Origin: Streptococcus constellatus subsp. constellatus
Lineage (GTDB): Bacteria; Bacillota; Bacilli; Lactobacillales; Streptococcaceae
Length of the DNA stretch: 64,000 bases
Assembly: GCF_023167545.1 (NCBI RefSeq)
Contig: NZ_AP014647.1
Coordinates: 248,001 to 312,000, forward strand
Direction of reading: 5' to 3'
Each line of letters starts with the position of its first letter. Position 1 is the first letter of the stretch. A program made the translations under genes and the position numbers. The notes below the pieces were generated by a model. That model saw only the letters and a program-made list of their open reading frames with translations, had not been told where the DNA came from and did not search any database. Positions 10,447 to 18,701 of the stretch are shown piece after piece.

Positions 10447-11007
10447 TTATTTACCAGCAGCTTGGTTAATCTTGTCGTAAAGATTCATAATAGTTTTGAC
10501 TAGAACAGCACAGAAAAAGAACACAGAAAGGAAGCGGACAACAAGCAATGCTAAGACAAAACCGGGTTTGAAAGCGTAGTAACCAATTTTGAAATATTCA
10601 TAGGTAAAGCTCAAAAGGGTCGTACCAATGGCGCTGTAAGTAAGTGACAACCAATCATAGCGTTTGTATCTGGTCGCAGCAAATCCAAGCTCGCTACCAA
10701 ATCCTTGTATGAAGCCAGAAATCAAAGTGCTCATGCCAAATTGGCTACCGTATAGTACTTCAGCAAGCGCAGCTAAAAGCTCACCAATCGTGGCGCTCCC
10801 TGGTTTGCGCAGTAACATAGCTGCCATCGGAGCTGCCATACACCACAGACCAAAGAGAATTTCATTGGCAAAAGGCTCGAGCCCGATAGGTGCCAGAACA
10901 GCTGATAAGATATTGTAGAGAAAGCTAGAACCGACAAAGATTCCACCGAAAAGAATAGCCAAAAGAGCTAAGAGGATAACATCTCGTAAACTCCATTTTT
11001 GAAACAT
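10447..11007 (-). CDS. ykoE: Thiamine/HMP-binding S component
   Basis: A membrane protein of 186 residues with about five or six hydrophobic segments, of the YkoE family. It is the substrate-specific component that binds thiamine or hydroxymethylpyrimidine and docks onto the YkoCD energising module. The assignment rests on family resemblance (LRDVILLALLAILFGGIF and GSQFGMSTLISGFIQGFGSE) and on the TPP riboswitch directly upstream. The Shine-Dalgarno AAGGAG is buried in the leader hairpin described separately. Confidence 0.85.
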   Translation of the reverse strand: MFQKWSLRDVILLALLAILFGGIFVGSSFLYNILSAVLAPIGLEPFANEILFGLWCMAAPMAAMLLRKPGSATIGELLAALAEVLYGSQFGMSTLISGFIQGFGSELGFAATRYKRYDWLSLTYSAIGTTLLSFTYEYFKIGYYAFKPGFVLALLVVRFLSVFFFCAVLVKTIMNLYDKINQAAGK

Positions 11008-11009
11008 AA

Positions 11010-11043
11010 AAAACTCCTTCTAACAGAGCAGATGAGGAGTTTT
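11010..11043 (-). promoter_or_regulatory. Hairpin sequestering the ykoE ribosome-binding site
   Basis: A perfect 9-bp stem (AAAACTCCT / AGGAGTTTT) with a 16-nt loop pairs most of the AAGGAG of ykoE. On the transcript it ends in T6 and then the ATG, so it could act both as an intrinsic terminator and as a translational block under riboswitch control. Confidence 0.6.
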
Positions 11044-11057
11044 AGCGCGACAAAATG

Positions 11058-11085
11058 AAATCTAATCAAAAGAATGGTTAGATTT
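11058..11085 (-). promoter_or_regulatory. AT-rich hairpin in the ykoE leader
   Basis: 8-bp stem AAATCTAA / TTAGATTT between the TPP aptamer and the ribosome-site hairpin. The T run after it is poor, so it may be an anti-terminator or spacer element of the expression platform. Confidence 0.4.
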
Positions 11086-11101
11086 TCTAGTTTTTCATTA
11101 T

Positions 11102-11172
11102 ACATTTCCCTGCGCCAGTATTAACTGTATCAGGTTCAATGGGTATAATCTCAGCCTCAGCACCCCAAATGT
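11102..11172 (-). promoter_or_regulatory. TPP riboswitch (THI element)
   Basis: On the minus strand the conserved blocks GGGGTGCT, GGCTGAGA, ACCC, GAACCTGAT and TACTGGCGCAGGGAA occur in order. They are closed by an ACATTT/AAATGT P1 stem (11102-11107 with 11167-11172). This is the canonical TPP aptamer. It controls ykoEDC and should shut it down when thiamine pyrophosphate is plentiful. Confidence 0.95.
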
Positions 11173-11196
11173 TCTTTGTTGTTTTATTATGCTGTT

Positions 11197-11225
11197 ATTT
11201 TAACATTGATTTCTTAAAATAGCAA
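11197..11225 (-). promoter_or_regulatory. Promoter of the ykoEDC operon
   Basis: On the minus strand: TTGCTA (11225-11220), 17 bp, TAAAAT (11202-11197), followed directly by the TPP aptamer. Confidence 0.65.
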
Positions 11226-11316
11226 GGGACTAGGTTTGTCAATTGTACTGTCTAGTTCTTATCATTCAATAAGAAACAATGATAGATTTACTGATATGAC
11301 AAGAACGAATAGCTAT

Positions 11317-12310
11317 TTATACTAATTGTTCTTTAGCTAAGTCGCGAGCTAATTCATCTTTAATCGTAATGCCTTCGTGTTCTAATTTTTCAATCGCCTT
11401 TGCAAATTGCAGTAAATAGCTTTTGTGAGCTAAAAACAGCTCATCCCGATAAAGGCGATCGCCATATTACCTTGCTGGCGGGATCCTTATAAAGTTCAAA
11501 TAAATCGTGTTCAATTTGTTTGACCTGCTCAGCACGCGTACCGATTGTCCGATATTCCTCTAAGTTATGAGTTGATATTTCTTCAAAACGATAATAATAG
11601 CGATGATAATCACAAGGAATCATCTTCATTTGTTGAAGCTGTTCTTTAAAGTAAGGAATTTCGTAAATATTCTTAGGAATTCCTTTACTGTTATCAAATA
11701 ATTTATCAATCAAGGTTAAGGCGATATCATTGCTGTCTTTATCTGCAACCTTATGCCAATGAAAATGATTGACTCCAGCGAATTGGTAAATTAAATTTTC
11801 TGAATCCATACCAAGAACTTCAGCTTCTCGCATCTTGGCTGCAACTGGTATATTACAAATCCTGATGACTTTTTCCCAATTTCCATAACGCAAAACAGCT
11901 TCTGTGACCATACCTACTGGATTTGTAAAGTTGATGAGCCAGGCATTGGGGCAGAGTCATTTCATGTCTTCGACAATTGCTAAAATCACTGGAATCGTTC
12001 GAAGGGCTTTGAAAATTTCTCCAGGCTCCTTTGTTTCTTGCCCAAGTAGTCCATAGGAAGCAGGGATTGCTTGGGCAAGAATGCGAGTGGAGAGTTGTTC
12101 CACGCGAAACTGTGTTGTTACAAAATCAGCGTTCTTCAGAGCTTCTGTCCAATCCAAGGTTGAATGAATTTTCACATTATGTCCCGAAGCGTTCCACATT
12201 TTTTGAGGCATGGCGGCTATGATATCTTGTTTTTCTTTCCCAGCAGGAACATCAAGCAGCCAGATTTCTTTAATAGGAAGATCGGTATAACGTTTGGTAA
12301 ATCCTTCCAT
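11317..12310 (-). pseudogene. Broken GH4 6-phospho-glucosidase
   Basis: Translated remnants match NAD-dependent family 4 glycosidases (6-phospho-beta-glucosidase type): ADFVTTQFRV, GLLGQETKEPG, LCPNAWLINFTNPVGMVTEA and the metal-site region FAGVNHFHWH. Lesions: the N-terminal NAD-binding start is missing, with a stop codon just upstream of the first recognisable residue. An in-frame TGA at 11957-11959 splits EDMK from LCPNAW. After about 11460 the family core jumps straight to a C-terminal tail (DELFLAHKSYLLQFAKAIEK), so roughly a hundred residues appear to be deleted. It cannot make active enzyme. Confidence 0.85.
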
Positions 12311-12602
12311 TTGTCATTGCTGTCAATAAAGTGAAAACAGTAGAAGAATAATTGTAACTTTTAAAATAAATATGAACCTTTCCAGCTAGCTTTCTTTTAT
12401 CTGTTGAAAAGGCTTTTTACTATTTTGAATTCTGATGAATCTGTGATGAGTAGATTGTTTTCTCTTTGCATTAGATGTGTATTTAGAAATATATTTCATA
12501 GAATAGTATCAGTATTTGTGAATATCTATAGAAAAGAGTAGGAAAAGAAAAATATAATAGAATAGTAGAAAATAATTTATTGACGAAAGCAGGTGAACTA
12601 TA

Positions 12603-13442
12603 ATGAAGGAAATTATCTTTTTAGATGTAGATGGTACGATTGTTGATTATGCGAATCATATTCTTTCCTCTGCTGTAAAGGCTATTTGTCAGGCGCGTGA
12701 AAAAGATCATCTGGTTTATGTCTGTACTGGACGTAGTAGGGCTGAAATGCCTGAGAAAATCTGGAAGATTGGTTTTGATGGTATGGTTGGTGGGAGTGGT
12801 TCTTATGTAGAGCACGAAGGTCAGATTATCATGCATCAGTTAATTCCGTTGGATGTGGAAAAACGAGTAGTGGACTGGTTGCATAGACGCGGCTTGGAAT
12901 TTTACTTGGAGAGCAATAATGGTCTGTTTGCCAGTGAAGATTTTCGTGAGGTAGCTCGTCCAGTATTACGCGCCTATGCTCAGGGAAAGGAAGCGAGTGC
13001 AGAAGAAGTAGGACAATTGGAAGCTGAAGAAGCTCTTCATGGGTTAGTTTATGGAGCTGAACTTTATCGTGCAGATCTCAATAAAATCAGTTTTATTCTC
13101 AAATCTTATCAAGATCATTTGGATTCTAAAGAAGCTTTTCCGGAGTTGAAAGCTGGTACATGGGGTGGCAAAGGAGAGCACGCTCTTTTTGGTGATTTGG
13201 GAGTCAAGAATATTACAAAGGCTCACGCAATTGATGTATTGCTCGAATATCTAGGAGCGAAAAAAGAAGATACGATTGCTATTGGGGACGCTAAGGTAGA
13301 TATTCCTATGCTGGAATATTGCCAAGTTGGAGTTGCTATGGGAAATGGTGGACCAGAAATTCTAGCCATGGCTGATGTGATTACTGATGATGTGGTTGAG
13401 GACAGTTTCTACAATGCTTTTGAAAAATTAGGACTTCTTTAG
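12603..13442 (+). CDS. HAD-superfamily (Cof-type) phosphatase
   Basis: A cytoplasmic phosphatase of 279 residues in the Cof/YidA branch of the HAD superfamily, likely acting on sugar phosphates or similar small molecules. The nucleophile motif is LDVDGTIVDYA at the N-terminus, the second motif lies near VCTGRS, and the Mg site is GDAKVDIPMLEYC near residue 230. The start has AGGTGA 8 nt upstream. It sits between two pseudogenes yet is intact. The broken phosphoglycerate mutase starts 12 nt downstream and was probably in the same operon. Substrate unknown. Confidence 0.85.
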   Translation: MKEIIFLDVDGTIVDYANHILSSAVKAICQAREKDHLVYVCTGRSRAEMPEKIWKIGFDGMVGGSGSYVEHEGQIIMHQLIPLDVEKRVVDWLHRRGLEFYLESNNGLFASEDFREVARPVLRAYAQGKEASAEEVGQLEAEEALHGLVYGAELYRADLNKISFILKSYQDHLDSKEAFPELKAGTWGGKGEHALFGDLGVKNITKAHAIDVLLEYLGAKKEDTIAIGDAKVDIPMLEYCQVGVAMGNGGPEILAMADVITDDVVEDSFYNAFEKLGLL

Positions 13443-13453
13443 AGGAATAGTTT

Positions 13454-14062
13454 ATGACAAAAACACTTTATTTGATGCGACACGGGCAAATTTTATTCAA
13501 TAAGCGGTATCGGATTCAAGGTTGGTGTGATGCTCCCTTAACGCCTTTGGAGATTTATCAAGCTCAGGAGGCAGGTCAATATTTTAAGGATGCGGGCATT
13601 GTTTTTGATGATGCTGCCTACAGTTAACCTCAGAGCGAGCTTGTGACACATTAGAGCTAGTGACGGACGGACAAATTCTTATTTACGAGTAAAGGGGCTA
13701 AAAGAATGGAATTTTGGTCTTTTTGAAGCGCAGCCTGAGCGACTGCAATCTAAGTTTCGCGCAGGAGCCACTTCTTTTGAAGATTTATTTGTTCCTTACG
13801 GAGGAGAGGCTGTTGAACAAGTTGGTGAGCGGGTGTTGATGACATTGACTGAAGTTATGGAAAAAGCTCAAGCAGAACCAATTCTAGCAGTCAGTCCGGT
13901 GGTGCTATGTGGGCCTTCTATCTCAAGGCTACAGCTCAAAATCTGGATCCCAAGGAGCGCTTTGGTAACTGTGCTATCTGTCATTTCCATTATGACCAGG
14001 AGCATTTTAAGTTAGCAGAAGTTATTGATCCACTGACAGGTGATGTTTATGACTGTAAATGA
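13454..14062 (+). pseudogene. Frameshifted histidine phosphatase (phosphoglycerate mutase family)
   Basis: Starts well with TLYLMRHGQILFNKR (the RHG phosphohistidine motif) but suffers at least three single-base losses. The first, near 13625, breaks the SxTSERAxDT motif. The second, near 13680, disrupts QIxYLRVKGLKEWNFG. The third, near 13890, converts the AVSHGGAMWAF catalytic-His motif. The remaining blocks (FEDLFVPYGGEAVEQVGERV, LAEVIDPLTGDVYDCK) are recognisable in different frames. Without the second catalytic His region in frame it is inactive. Confidence 0.85.
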
Positions 14063-14066
14063 AAAA

Positions 14067-14104
14067 AGTCTGGGAAAATAAGATTTCTCAGACTCTTGTT
14101 TTGT
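14067..14104. terminator. Bidirectional terminator
   Basis: 11-bp stem AGTCTGGGAAA / TTTCTCAGACT (one mispair) with T-rich tails on both sides. It serves the mutase relic on the plus strand and the membrane protein gene on the minus strand. Confidence 0.75.
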
Positions 14105-14142
14105 AAAGAGGGGGAACTATGATGCTTTAAGTTCTGTATGTG

Positions 14143-14571
14143 TTAATCCTTTTTGGTATCTTGTATGTCTATCTCCCATACGCTTCTGGTAAAAATCATT
14201 GAGAGTAGAGCTAGCCCGGCTAATCCAATTCCAACATACCAGTAAGGTAAATCCAGTGTGGTAGAGCGACCAGATAGATTGACAATACCGCGAAAAAGAA
14301 CGCCAACGGCAATGGTTGCGACCGCAGAATTCCAAAGATTGAGACTGAGTCGCGAAAGATTAGGAATAAGTTTTTGAAAAATAAGGAGCACAACCCCACC
14401 TATCAGCGGTACTCCGAAGAGCCAGTGCATATAGACTGAAGTCTCTCCAAAACTGAAGTGTTCGTAAATGCGACTAAAGATAAAGAAGAATACTGTAATT
14501 AGGGTATAGACCACCGCTGTCTTTTTAAAACGTTTGTTGTTTGTTTTAGTAACCAATGTAGACAATGTCAC
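14143..14571 (-). CDS. Small four-helix membrane protein, function unknown
   Basis: 142 residues with four hydrophobic segments (around VVYTLITVFFFIFSRIY, WLFGVPLIGGVVLLIF, WNSAVATIAVGVLFRGIV and YVGIGLAGLALLSMIF). No catalytic motif is recognised. The start codon lies 26 nt inside the end of the upstream glycosyltransferase fusion, in another frame, so translation is probably coupled. The context suggests an accessory membrane partner of that fusion. It is too small to be a GT-C type transferase. Confidence 0.7.
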   Translation of the reverse strand: MTLSTLVTKTNNKRFKKTAVVYTLITVFFFIFSRIYEHFSFGETSVYMHWLFGVPLIGGVVLLIFQKLIPNLSRLSLNLWNSAVATIAVGVLFRGIVNLSGRSTTLDLPYWYVGIGLAGLALLSMIFTRSVWEIDIQDTKKD

Positions 14572-16489
14572 TCACCGCCCTTTCTGAAATTGTTCCGTTA
14601 GTCGTTGGTTTATTGACGACTTTTCGATTAAAGTAAAGAGTAGACGAACCACCGCCATCCAGATTATAAGCAGTTTTAACACCATAGGATTTCATCACCT
14701 GAGCTAGTTGGTAAAGAGACAGGCCTTGACTTTCAGATGTTCGGCCGTCTGATACAACGATGACATAATGGGTTTTATCAATTATCCCAATAGCTGTACG
14801 TGGATTAGAAGCCATGGATTGCCCCACTTCCGAATTACTTGAAACAGTAATCTTACCGTTGTTAACTAAAGTAGGACCAAAGGCAAGAAGGTTTACAACA
14901 CCATTTTTAACCAAGTCTTCAGCAGAAACATCATTTTCGTAAACAATTCCGAAACTCCCATCTTTATAAATCGCTAGATCACCATTACTAGCATCTTCAC
15001 GAACGGTATTTCGATAGACAACACCATTGCGGATGACGTAACCAGTTGTATTTGCTCCGTAGAAATCACCGTTGATAGCCAGAATGGCATTGTTATTGGC
15101 TGCTGTAACCGAAGTCTTAGCGGTTACGTTATTTCCATATGTATTTTGTGCTAGAGCAGTTTTAAGATATTTGGGGGAGCTGACCGTAATATCTGCAATG
15201 TACACTTTTGTGTTGCTGACGTTTTTTGTAGTTAGGTTAATGGAAACATTATCGTCCTTATAGCTTTTATTTGTCTTTGTCGCATTTGTTGCTGTTTTAG
15301 CATTTGTTGTGCTGGTGGAGGTAGAAGAGGATTTGACTGTTGTAATAGCTTCTGATAGAACAAAAGTTTTTAACATGGAGTAGGTAAACGATCCTGTTAG
15401 CAACATACCAAAGAGACTAGCATAGGTATAGGATTTTTTTAAAATTTCATGATAAGGTGTGAGTCCCTTCTTTGAAAATAATTTTTTTTGAACGAGCCAA
15501 GATAGGCAAAAGAGCAGTGATCCGACAATGATTTTAACAATCAGCAAATTGAGACCGAAAATGGCGTAAAATAGTCTGATTAAAAGGGTGTCGAGGATAA
15601 ACAAGCCCAAGGCTAACCCGAAATAACCAGTCCCTGTTTTGGTAACGCTGTCTTTATTTTTAAAGACCAGTTTTTTATTTGTGGAATAATTGACAATTGA
15701 GCTCGTGACACGAGCTACTCCATTTGCCAGTAAAATTTTGAGACTAGTTGGCACTGTAGCAAGCACCAAAAGGGCTAGCGCATAGACGATATAGTCAATC
15801 AAAAAACTACTAATTGAAGAAAGAGCAAATTTAAACATCTTTTTGTAAATCATGAATCCGTCGCGTATTGGTCTAAAGTGAGAAGCTTGATTGTCATTGA
15901 TATAAATGGTTTCAATTGGAACTTCGCTGATAGGATATTTTGTAGAAGCAGATAACAGCATATTCATTTCGTATTCATAACGCTGTCCTTCAATCTCTAA
16001 CATAAATGGAATCATATTGGTTGTAAAGCCACGAAGTCCGGTCTGAGTATCTGTCACAGAAACACCAGTCTGTCGCTGAAATGGGAATCGTGTTACTTTA
16101 TTTCCAAAAGCCGAGCGCAAAGAGACCTTTCCAGAAAAAGAACGAACTCCCAGAATTAAGTGGTTGGGGTTTTCTTGAGCTTTTTTGCTCACGCGAAAAA
16201 TATCCCATACGTTGTGTTGACCATCCGCATCAGCTGTAACTACTGTCCCATATTGTCCTAAGGTATCAATATAAGTAAAAGCGTTTTTCAATGCCTGTCC
16301 TTTTCCTTGATTGCTTGGATAGCATAAAATAATAGCGTATTTCTGAGCTTCTTGAAAAATCGAATCATAACTAGCTGGGCTACCGTCATTAACAACAACG
16401 ACATGCAAGGAACTCTTTGCCTTCACCCTTTGTAAAAGATGAATGAGAGTGAGGTCAGGTTTGTAAGCAGGAATGACTAAAAAATCCAT
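14546..16489 (-). CDS. Fusion: GT2 glycosyltransferase + GtrA-like membrane domain + phosphodiester glycosidase
   Basis: 647 residues with three recognisable parts. Residues 1-215 are a DPM1-like family 2 glycosyltransferase with VVVNDGS, PSNQGKGQALKNA and the DADGQH metal/nucleotide motif at 87-92. Such enzymes charge polyprenyl phosphate with a sugar. Residues about 220-345 form a four-helix GtrA-like domain, a family linked to flipping that lipid-sugar. A fifth helix (about 355-378) and a Ser/Thr/Asn-rich linker (about 386-412) follow. Residues about 415-647 are a NAGPA/phosphodiester glycosidase domain with ILAINGDFYG, NPRTAIGI and YNLDGGGSSTLYFN. With the N-terminus inside and five helices, the glycosidase would lie outside the cell. 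A role in adding or trimming wall or exopolysaccharide sugars is inference. Confidence 0.85.
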   Translation of the reverse strand: MDFLVIPAYKPDLTLIHLLQRVKAKSSLHVVVVNDGSPASYDSIFQEAQKYAIILCYPSNQGKGQALKNAFTYIDTLGQYGTVVTADADGQHNVWDIFRVSKKAQENPNHLILGVRSFSGKVSLRSAFGNKVTRFPFQRQTGVSVTDTQTGLRGFTTNMIPFMLEIEGQRYEYEMNMLLSASTKYPISEVPIETIYINDNQASHFRPIRDGFMIYKKMFKFALSSISSFLIDYIVYALALLVLATVPTSLKILLANGVARVTSSIVNYSTNKKLVFKNKDSVTKTGTGYFGLALGLFILDTLLIRLFYAIFGLNLLIVKIIVGSLLFCLSWLVQKKLFSKKGLTPYHEILKKSYTYASLFGMLLTGSFTYSMLKTFVLSEAITTVKSSSTSTSTTNAKTATNATKTNKSYKDDNVSINLTTKNVSNTKVYIADITVSSPKYLKTALAQNTYGNNVTAKTSVTAANNNAILAINGDFYGANTTGYVIRNGVVYRNTVREDASNGDLAIYKDGSFGIVYENDVSAEDLVKNGVVNLLAFGPTLVNNGKITVSSNSEVGQSMASNPRTAIGIIDKTHYVIVVSDGRTSESQGLSLYQLAQVMKSYGVKTAYNLDGGGSSTLYFNRKVVNKPTTNGTISERAVSDIVYIGY

Positions 16490-16663
16490 GTGCGCACTCC
16501 TTTCTTAGACGAATGATAGAAAAGATACACATTAGTATAGAGATGCTAACTTAAAGCTAACTGATATCAGCTTTCTTTAAGGTTTTGGAGTAGGAAATGT
16601 AAGGAACATGTACTAAAAAAGAAGATATTAGAGAACGTTTCAAAAAACACATACGGGTTTTTC

Positions 16664-16692
16664 TTGCTATTTCCCAAAAAGTTTAGTATAAT
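16664..16692 (+). promoter_or_regulatory. Promoter of rpsF-ssb-rpsR
   Basis: TTGCTA, 17 bp, TATAAT, about 75 bp before rpsF. The leader between carries an ACCCC...GGGGT hairpin-forming stretch (about 16717-16740). It could be an autoregulatory ribosomal-protein site, but I cannot match the known S6:S18 motif. Confidence 0.8.
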
Positions 16693-16765
16693 AGTTATTC
16701 GTGAGAAAACCTCACTTACCCCTTGCAATGGCTGGGGGTCATTAGACCAAAAGGAGGAAAAATCA

Positions 16766-17056
16766 ATGGCTAAATACGAAATTCTTTATATTATTCGTCC
16801 AAACATTGAAGAAGAAGCAAAAAACGCTTTGGTAGCACGCTTTGACTCTATCTTGACTGGCAATGGTGCAACTGTTGTTGAATCAAAAGACTGGGAAAAA
16901 CGTCGTCTTGCATACGAAATCCAAGATTTCCGTGAAGGACTATACCATATCGTGAACGTTGAAGCTGAAGACGCAGTTGCTTTAAATGAATTTGATCGTC
17001 TTTCAAAAATCAACGCTGACATTCTTCGTCACATGATCGTCAAACTTGACGCATAA
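16766..17056 (+). CDS. rpsF: 30S ribosomal protein S6
   Basis: 96 residues, the standard length. [19 protein letters not shown] and the C-terminal [18 protein letters not shown] are typical of S6, which binds the central domain of 16S rRNA as a dimer with S18. The start ATG has AAGGAGG upstream; an in-frame GTG about 100 nt earlier overlaps the promoter and is rejected. First gene of the conserved rpsF-ssb-rpsR operon. Confidence 0.97.
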   Translation: MAKYEILYIIRPNIEEEAKNALVARFDSILTGNGATVVESKDWEKRRLAYEIQDFREGLYHIVNVEAEDAVALNEFDRLSKINADILRHMIVKLDA

Positions 17057-17067
17057 GAAGGGTTACT

Positions 17068-17559
17068 ATGATAAATAACGTTGTACTTGTGGGTCGGATG
17101 ACCCGAGATGCCGAGCTTCGCTATACGCCGCAAAATCAAGCGGTCGCAACTTTTACTCTTGCTGTCAATCGCAATTTTAAAAATCAAAGTGGCGAGAGAG
17201 AAGCAGATTTCATTAACGTTGTAATTTGGCGCCAGCAGGCAGAAAATCTTGCAAATTGGGCTAAAAAAGGAGCGCTTATCGGAATTACTGGTCGGATTCA
17301 GACACGTAACTACGAAAACCAGCAAGGTCAACGTGTCTATGTGACAGAAGTCGTAGCGGATAATTTCCAACTATTGGAAAGCCGTGCTAGTCGTGAAGGT
17401 CAATCTTCTGGTGGCTATGCTTCCAACAACTTCGGAAATTCATCTTCCAATTTTGGTAACGCAACTTCTGCCAACCAAGTACCTAACTTTTCTCGTGATG
17501 AAAATCCATTTGGGAATACCAATCCAATGGACATCTCAGATGACGATCTACCATTTTAA
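17068..17559 (+). CDS. ssb: Single-stranded DNA-binding protein
   Basis: 163 residues. The N-terminal OB-fold starts [20 protein letters not shown] and includes [22 protein letters not shown] flexible Ser/Asn-rich linker leads to the acidic tip DISDDDLPF, which recruits repair and replication proteins. Its place between rpsF and rpsR marks it as the housekeeping SSB rather than the competence-specific paralogue. Confidence 0.96.
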   Translation: MINNVVLVGRMTRDAELRYTPQNQAVATFTLAVNRNFKNQSGEREADFINVVIWRQQAENLANWAKKGALIGITGRIQTRNYENQQGQRVYVTEVVADNFQLLESRASREGQSSGGYASNNFGNSSSNFGNATSANQVPNFSRDENPFGNTNPMDISDDDLPF

Positions 17560-17595
17560 TGGACAAACAGAATAATGATATAAAGGAGAAAGAAC

Positions 17596-17835
17596 ATGGC
17601 TCAACAACGTCGTGGCGGATTTAAACGCCGTAAAAAAGTTGATTACATCGCAGCAAACAAGATTGAATATGTTGATTACAAAGATACTGAGCTTCTTAGC
17701 CGTTTTGTTTCAGAACGTGGGAAAATTCTTCCTCGTCGTGTAACAGGAACTTCAGCTAAGAACCAACGTAAAGTAACAACAGCGATCAAACGCGCTCGCG
17801 TAATGGCTTTGATGCCGTTCGTAAACGAAGATTAA
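17596..17835 (+). CDS. rpsR: 30S ribosomal protein S18
   Basis: 79 residues, basic, with the conserved [18 protein letters not shown] start and [21 protein letters not shown] block. S18 forms a heterodimer with S6, encoded two genes upstream. AAGGAG precedes the ATG. Confidence 0.97.
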   Translation: MAQQRRGGFKRRKKVDYIAANKIEYVDYKDTELLSRFVSERGKILPRRVTGTSAKNQRKVTTAIKRARVMALMPFVNED

Positions 17836-17841
17836 AATATA

Positions 17842-17880
17842 AAAAAGAGCTTGAATTTATAAAAATCAGGCTCTTTTTAT
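17842..17880 (+). terminator. Terminator of the rpsF-ssb-rpsR operon
   Basis: AAAAAGAGC / GCTCTTTTT stem followed by T-rich sequence, 7 nt after the rpsR stop. Confidence 0.85.
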
Positions 17881-17957
17881 ATAAAGTCAAGTGAGTAACT
17901 TAACGGGTTGCTTTTCTTATGCTCGAAATTGATTTGAAGTGGTAATTTCTTATTCAA

Positions 17958-17993
17958 AACATCCGCTTGTTTCAGTTTCAACAAGCAGATGTT
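17958..17993 (-). terminator. Terminator of the DUF1129/corA transcript
   Basis: 14-bp stem (AACATCTGCTTGTT / AACAAGCGGATGTT on the minus strand, one G-U pair) with an 8-nt loop, 15 nt after the stop of the DUF1129 gene. The T tail is short. Confidence 0.65.
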
Positions 17994-18008
17994 CAAATAA
18001 AAATATGA

Positions 18009-18686
18009 CTAAAGTTGTCTTGGTGCGGTTAAAGCACTGCGGATATTGAATTTCTTTTTGAGATAGAAACGAAGTGCCAAAGTTGCTCCGCCAAACACTA
18101 GAATAAATAAGTTTGGCAGCTTTGGATTTAAAACTGCTGGCAACAGGAAGGTTGTTCCATAAAGAACAATAGCCCATAATATCGTAGCAGCTGAAATGAT
18201 TAGGAGCGATTTGAAAAATGGTGGCTTTTGACTTTGGTCTTGGTCGGAATAATAAAAGCGGTAAATAAAGTAATACATTCCGTAAAATACGAGTGCACCT
18301 ACTGCACTACCGAGCACAATCGTCACAATACCATAATTGCTAGGATTTTTGGAGAATAAGTTAACACTACTATTTAAGATAGCAAATAAACTAAAGACAA
18401 ATAAGAAAGCGTCCATAATCATGAGATACGGATTGGTATTTTCTTTGATAGTTTGAGCTTCTTTTTGTTTTGCTTCTGAAAAATTCGCTGCCCAAACAGT
18501 AGGTGCTCCATAAAGTCCGCGAGCGGTAATTCCTTTTGCTTGATTTTCAAGAATCGTTGGGATGATTTCCTCTAGCAGGGCTTTGATTTCTTCGTTTGTC
18601 TTTCCATCTTTGATGAGTTGGTGGGTTGCGATACGGACAAATTCTTGATTTTTTTTGCTGAGTTTATCCAAAGAAACTTGTGTCAT
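18009..18686 (-). CDS. DUF1129-family membrane protein
   Basis: 225 residues. A soluble N-terminal helical part (about 1-80, LSKKNQEFVRIATHQLIKDGK and NEEIKALLEEIIPTILENQ) is followed by four hydrophobic segments. This matches DUF1129, a family common next to corA-like genes in streptococci. No enzymatic motif is visible and the function is unknown. It lies 15 nt behind corA and is probably co-transcribed. Confidence 0.75.
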   Translation of the reverse strand: MTQVSLDKLSKKNQEFVRIATHQLIKDGKTNEEIKALLEEIIPTILENQAKGITARGLYGAPTVWAANFSEAKQKEAQTIKENTNPYLMIMDAFLFVFSLFAILNSSVNLFSKNPSNYGIVTIVLGSAVGALVFYGMYYFIYRFYYSDQDQSQKPPFFKSLLIISAATILWAIVLYGTTFLLPAVLNPKLPNLFILVFGGATLALRFYLKKKFNIRSALTAPRQL

Positions 18687-18701
18687 AAGATCTCCTTTTA
18701 A

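Noticed and set aside
11303..11310. CIN-box-like AACGAATA (7 of 8)
   Set aside because: No plus-strand gene follows; it sits at the end of a minus-strand pseudogene, so a chance match is likely.
16693..16765. S6:S18 autoregulatory leader before rpsF
   Set aside because: A hairpin-forming stretch exists, but the conserved protein-binding motif could not be matched, so it is only mentioned with the promoter.
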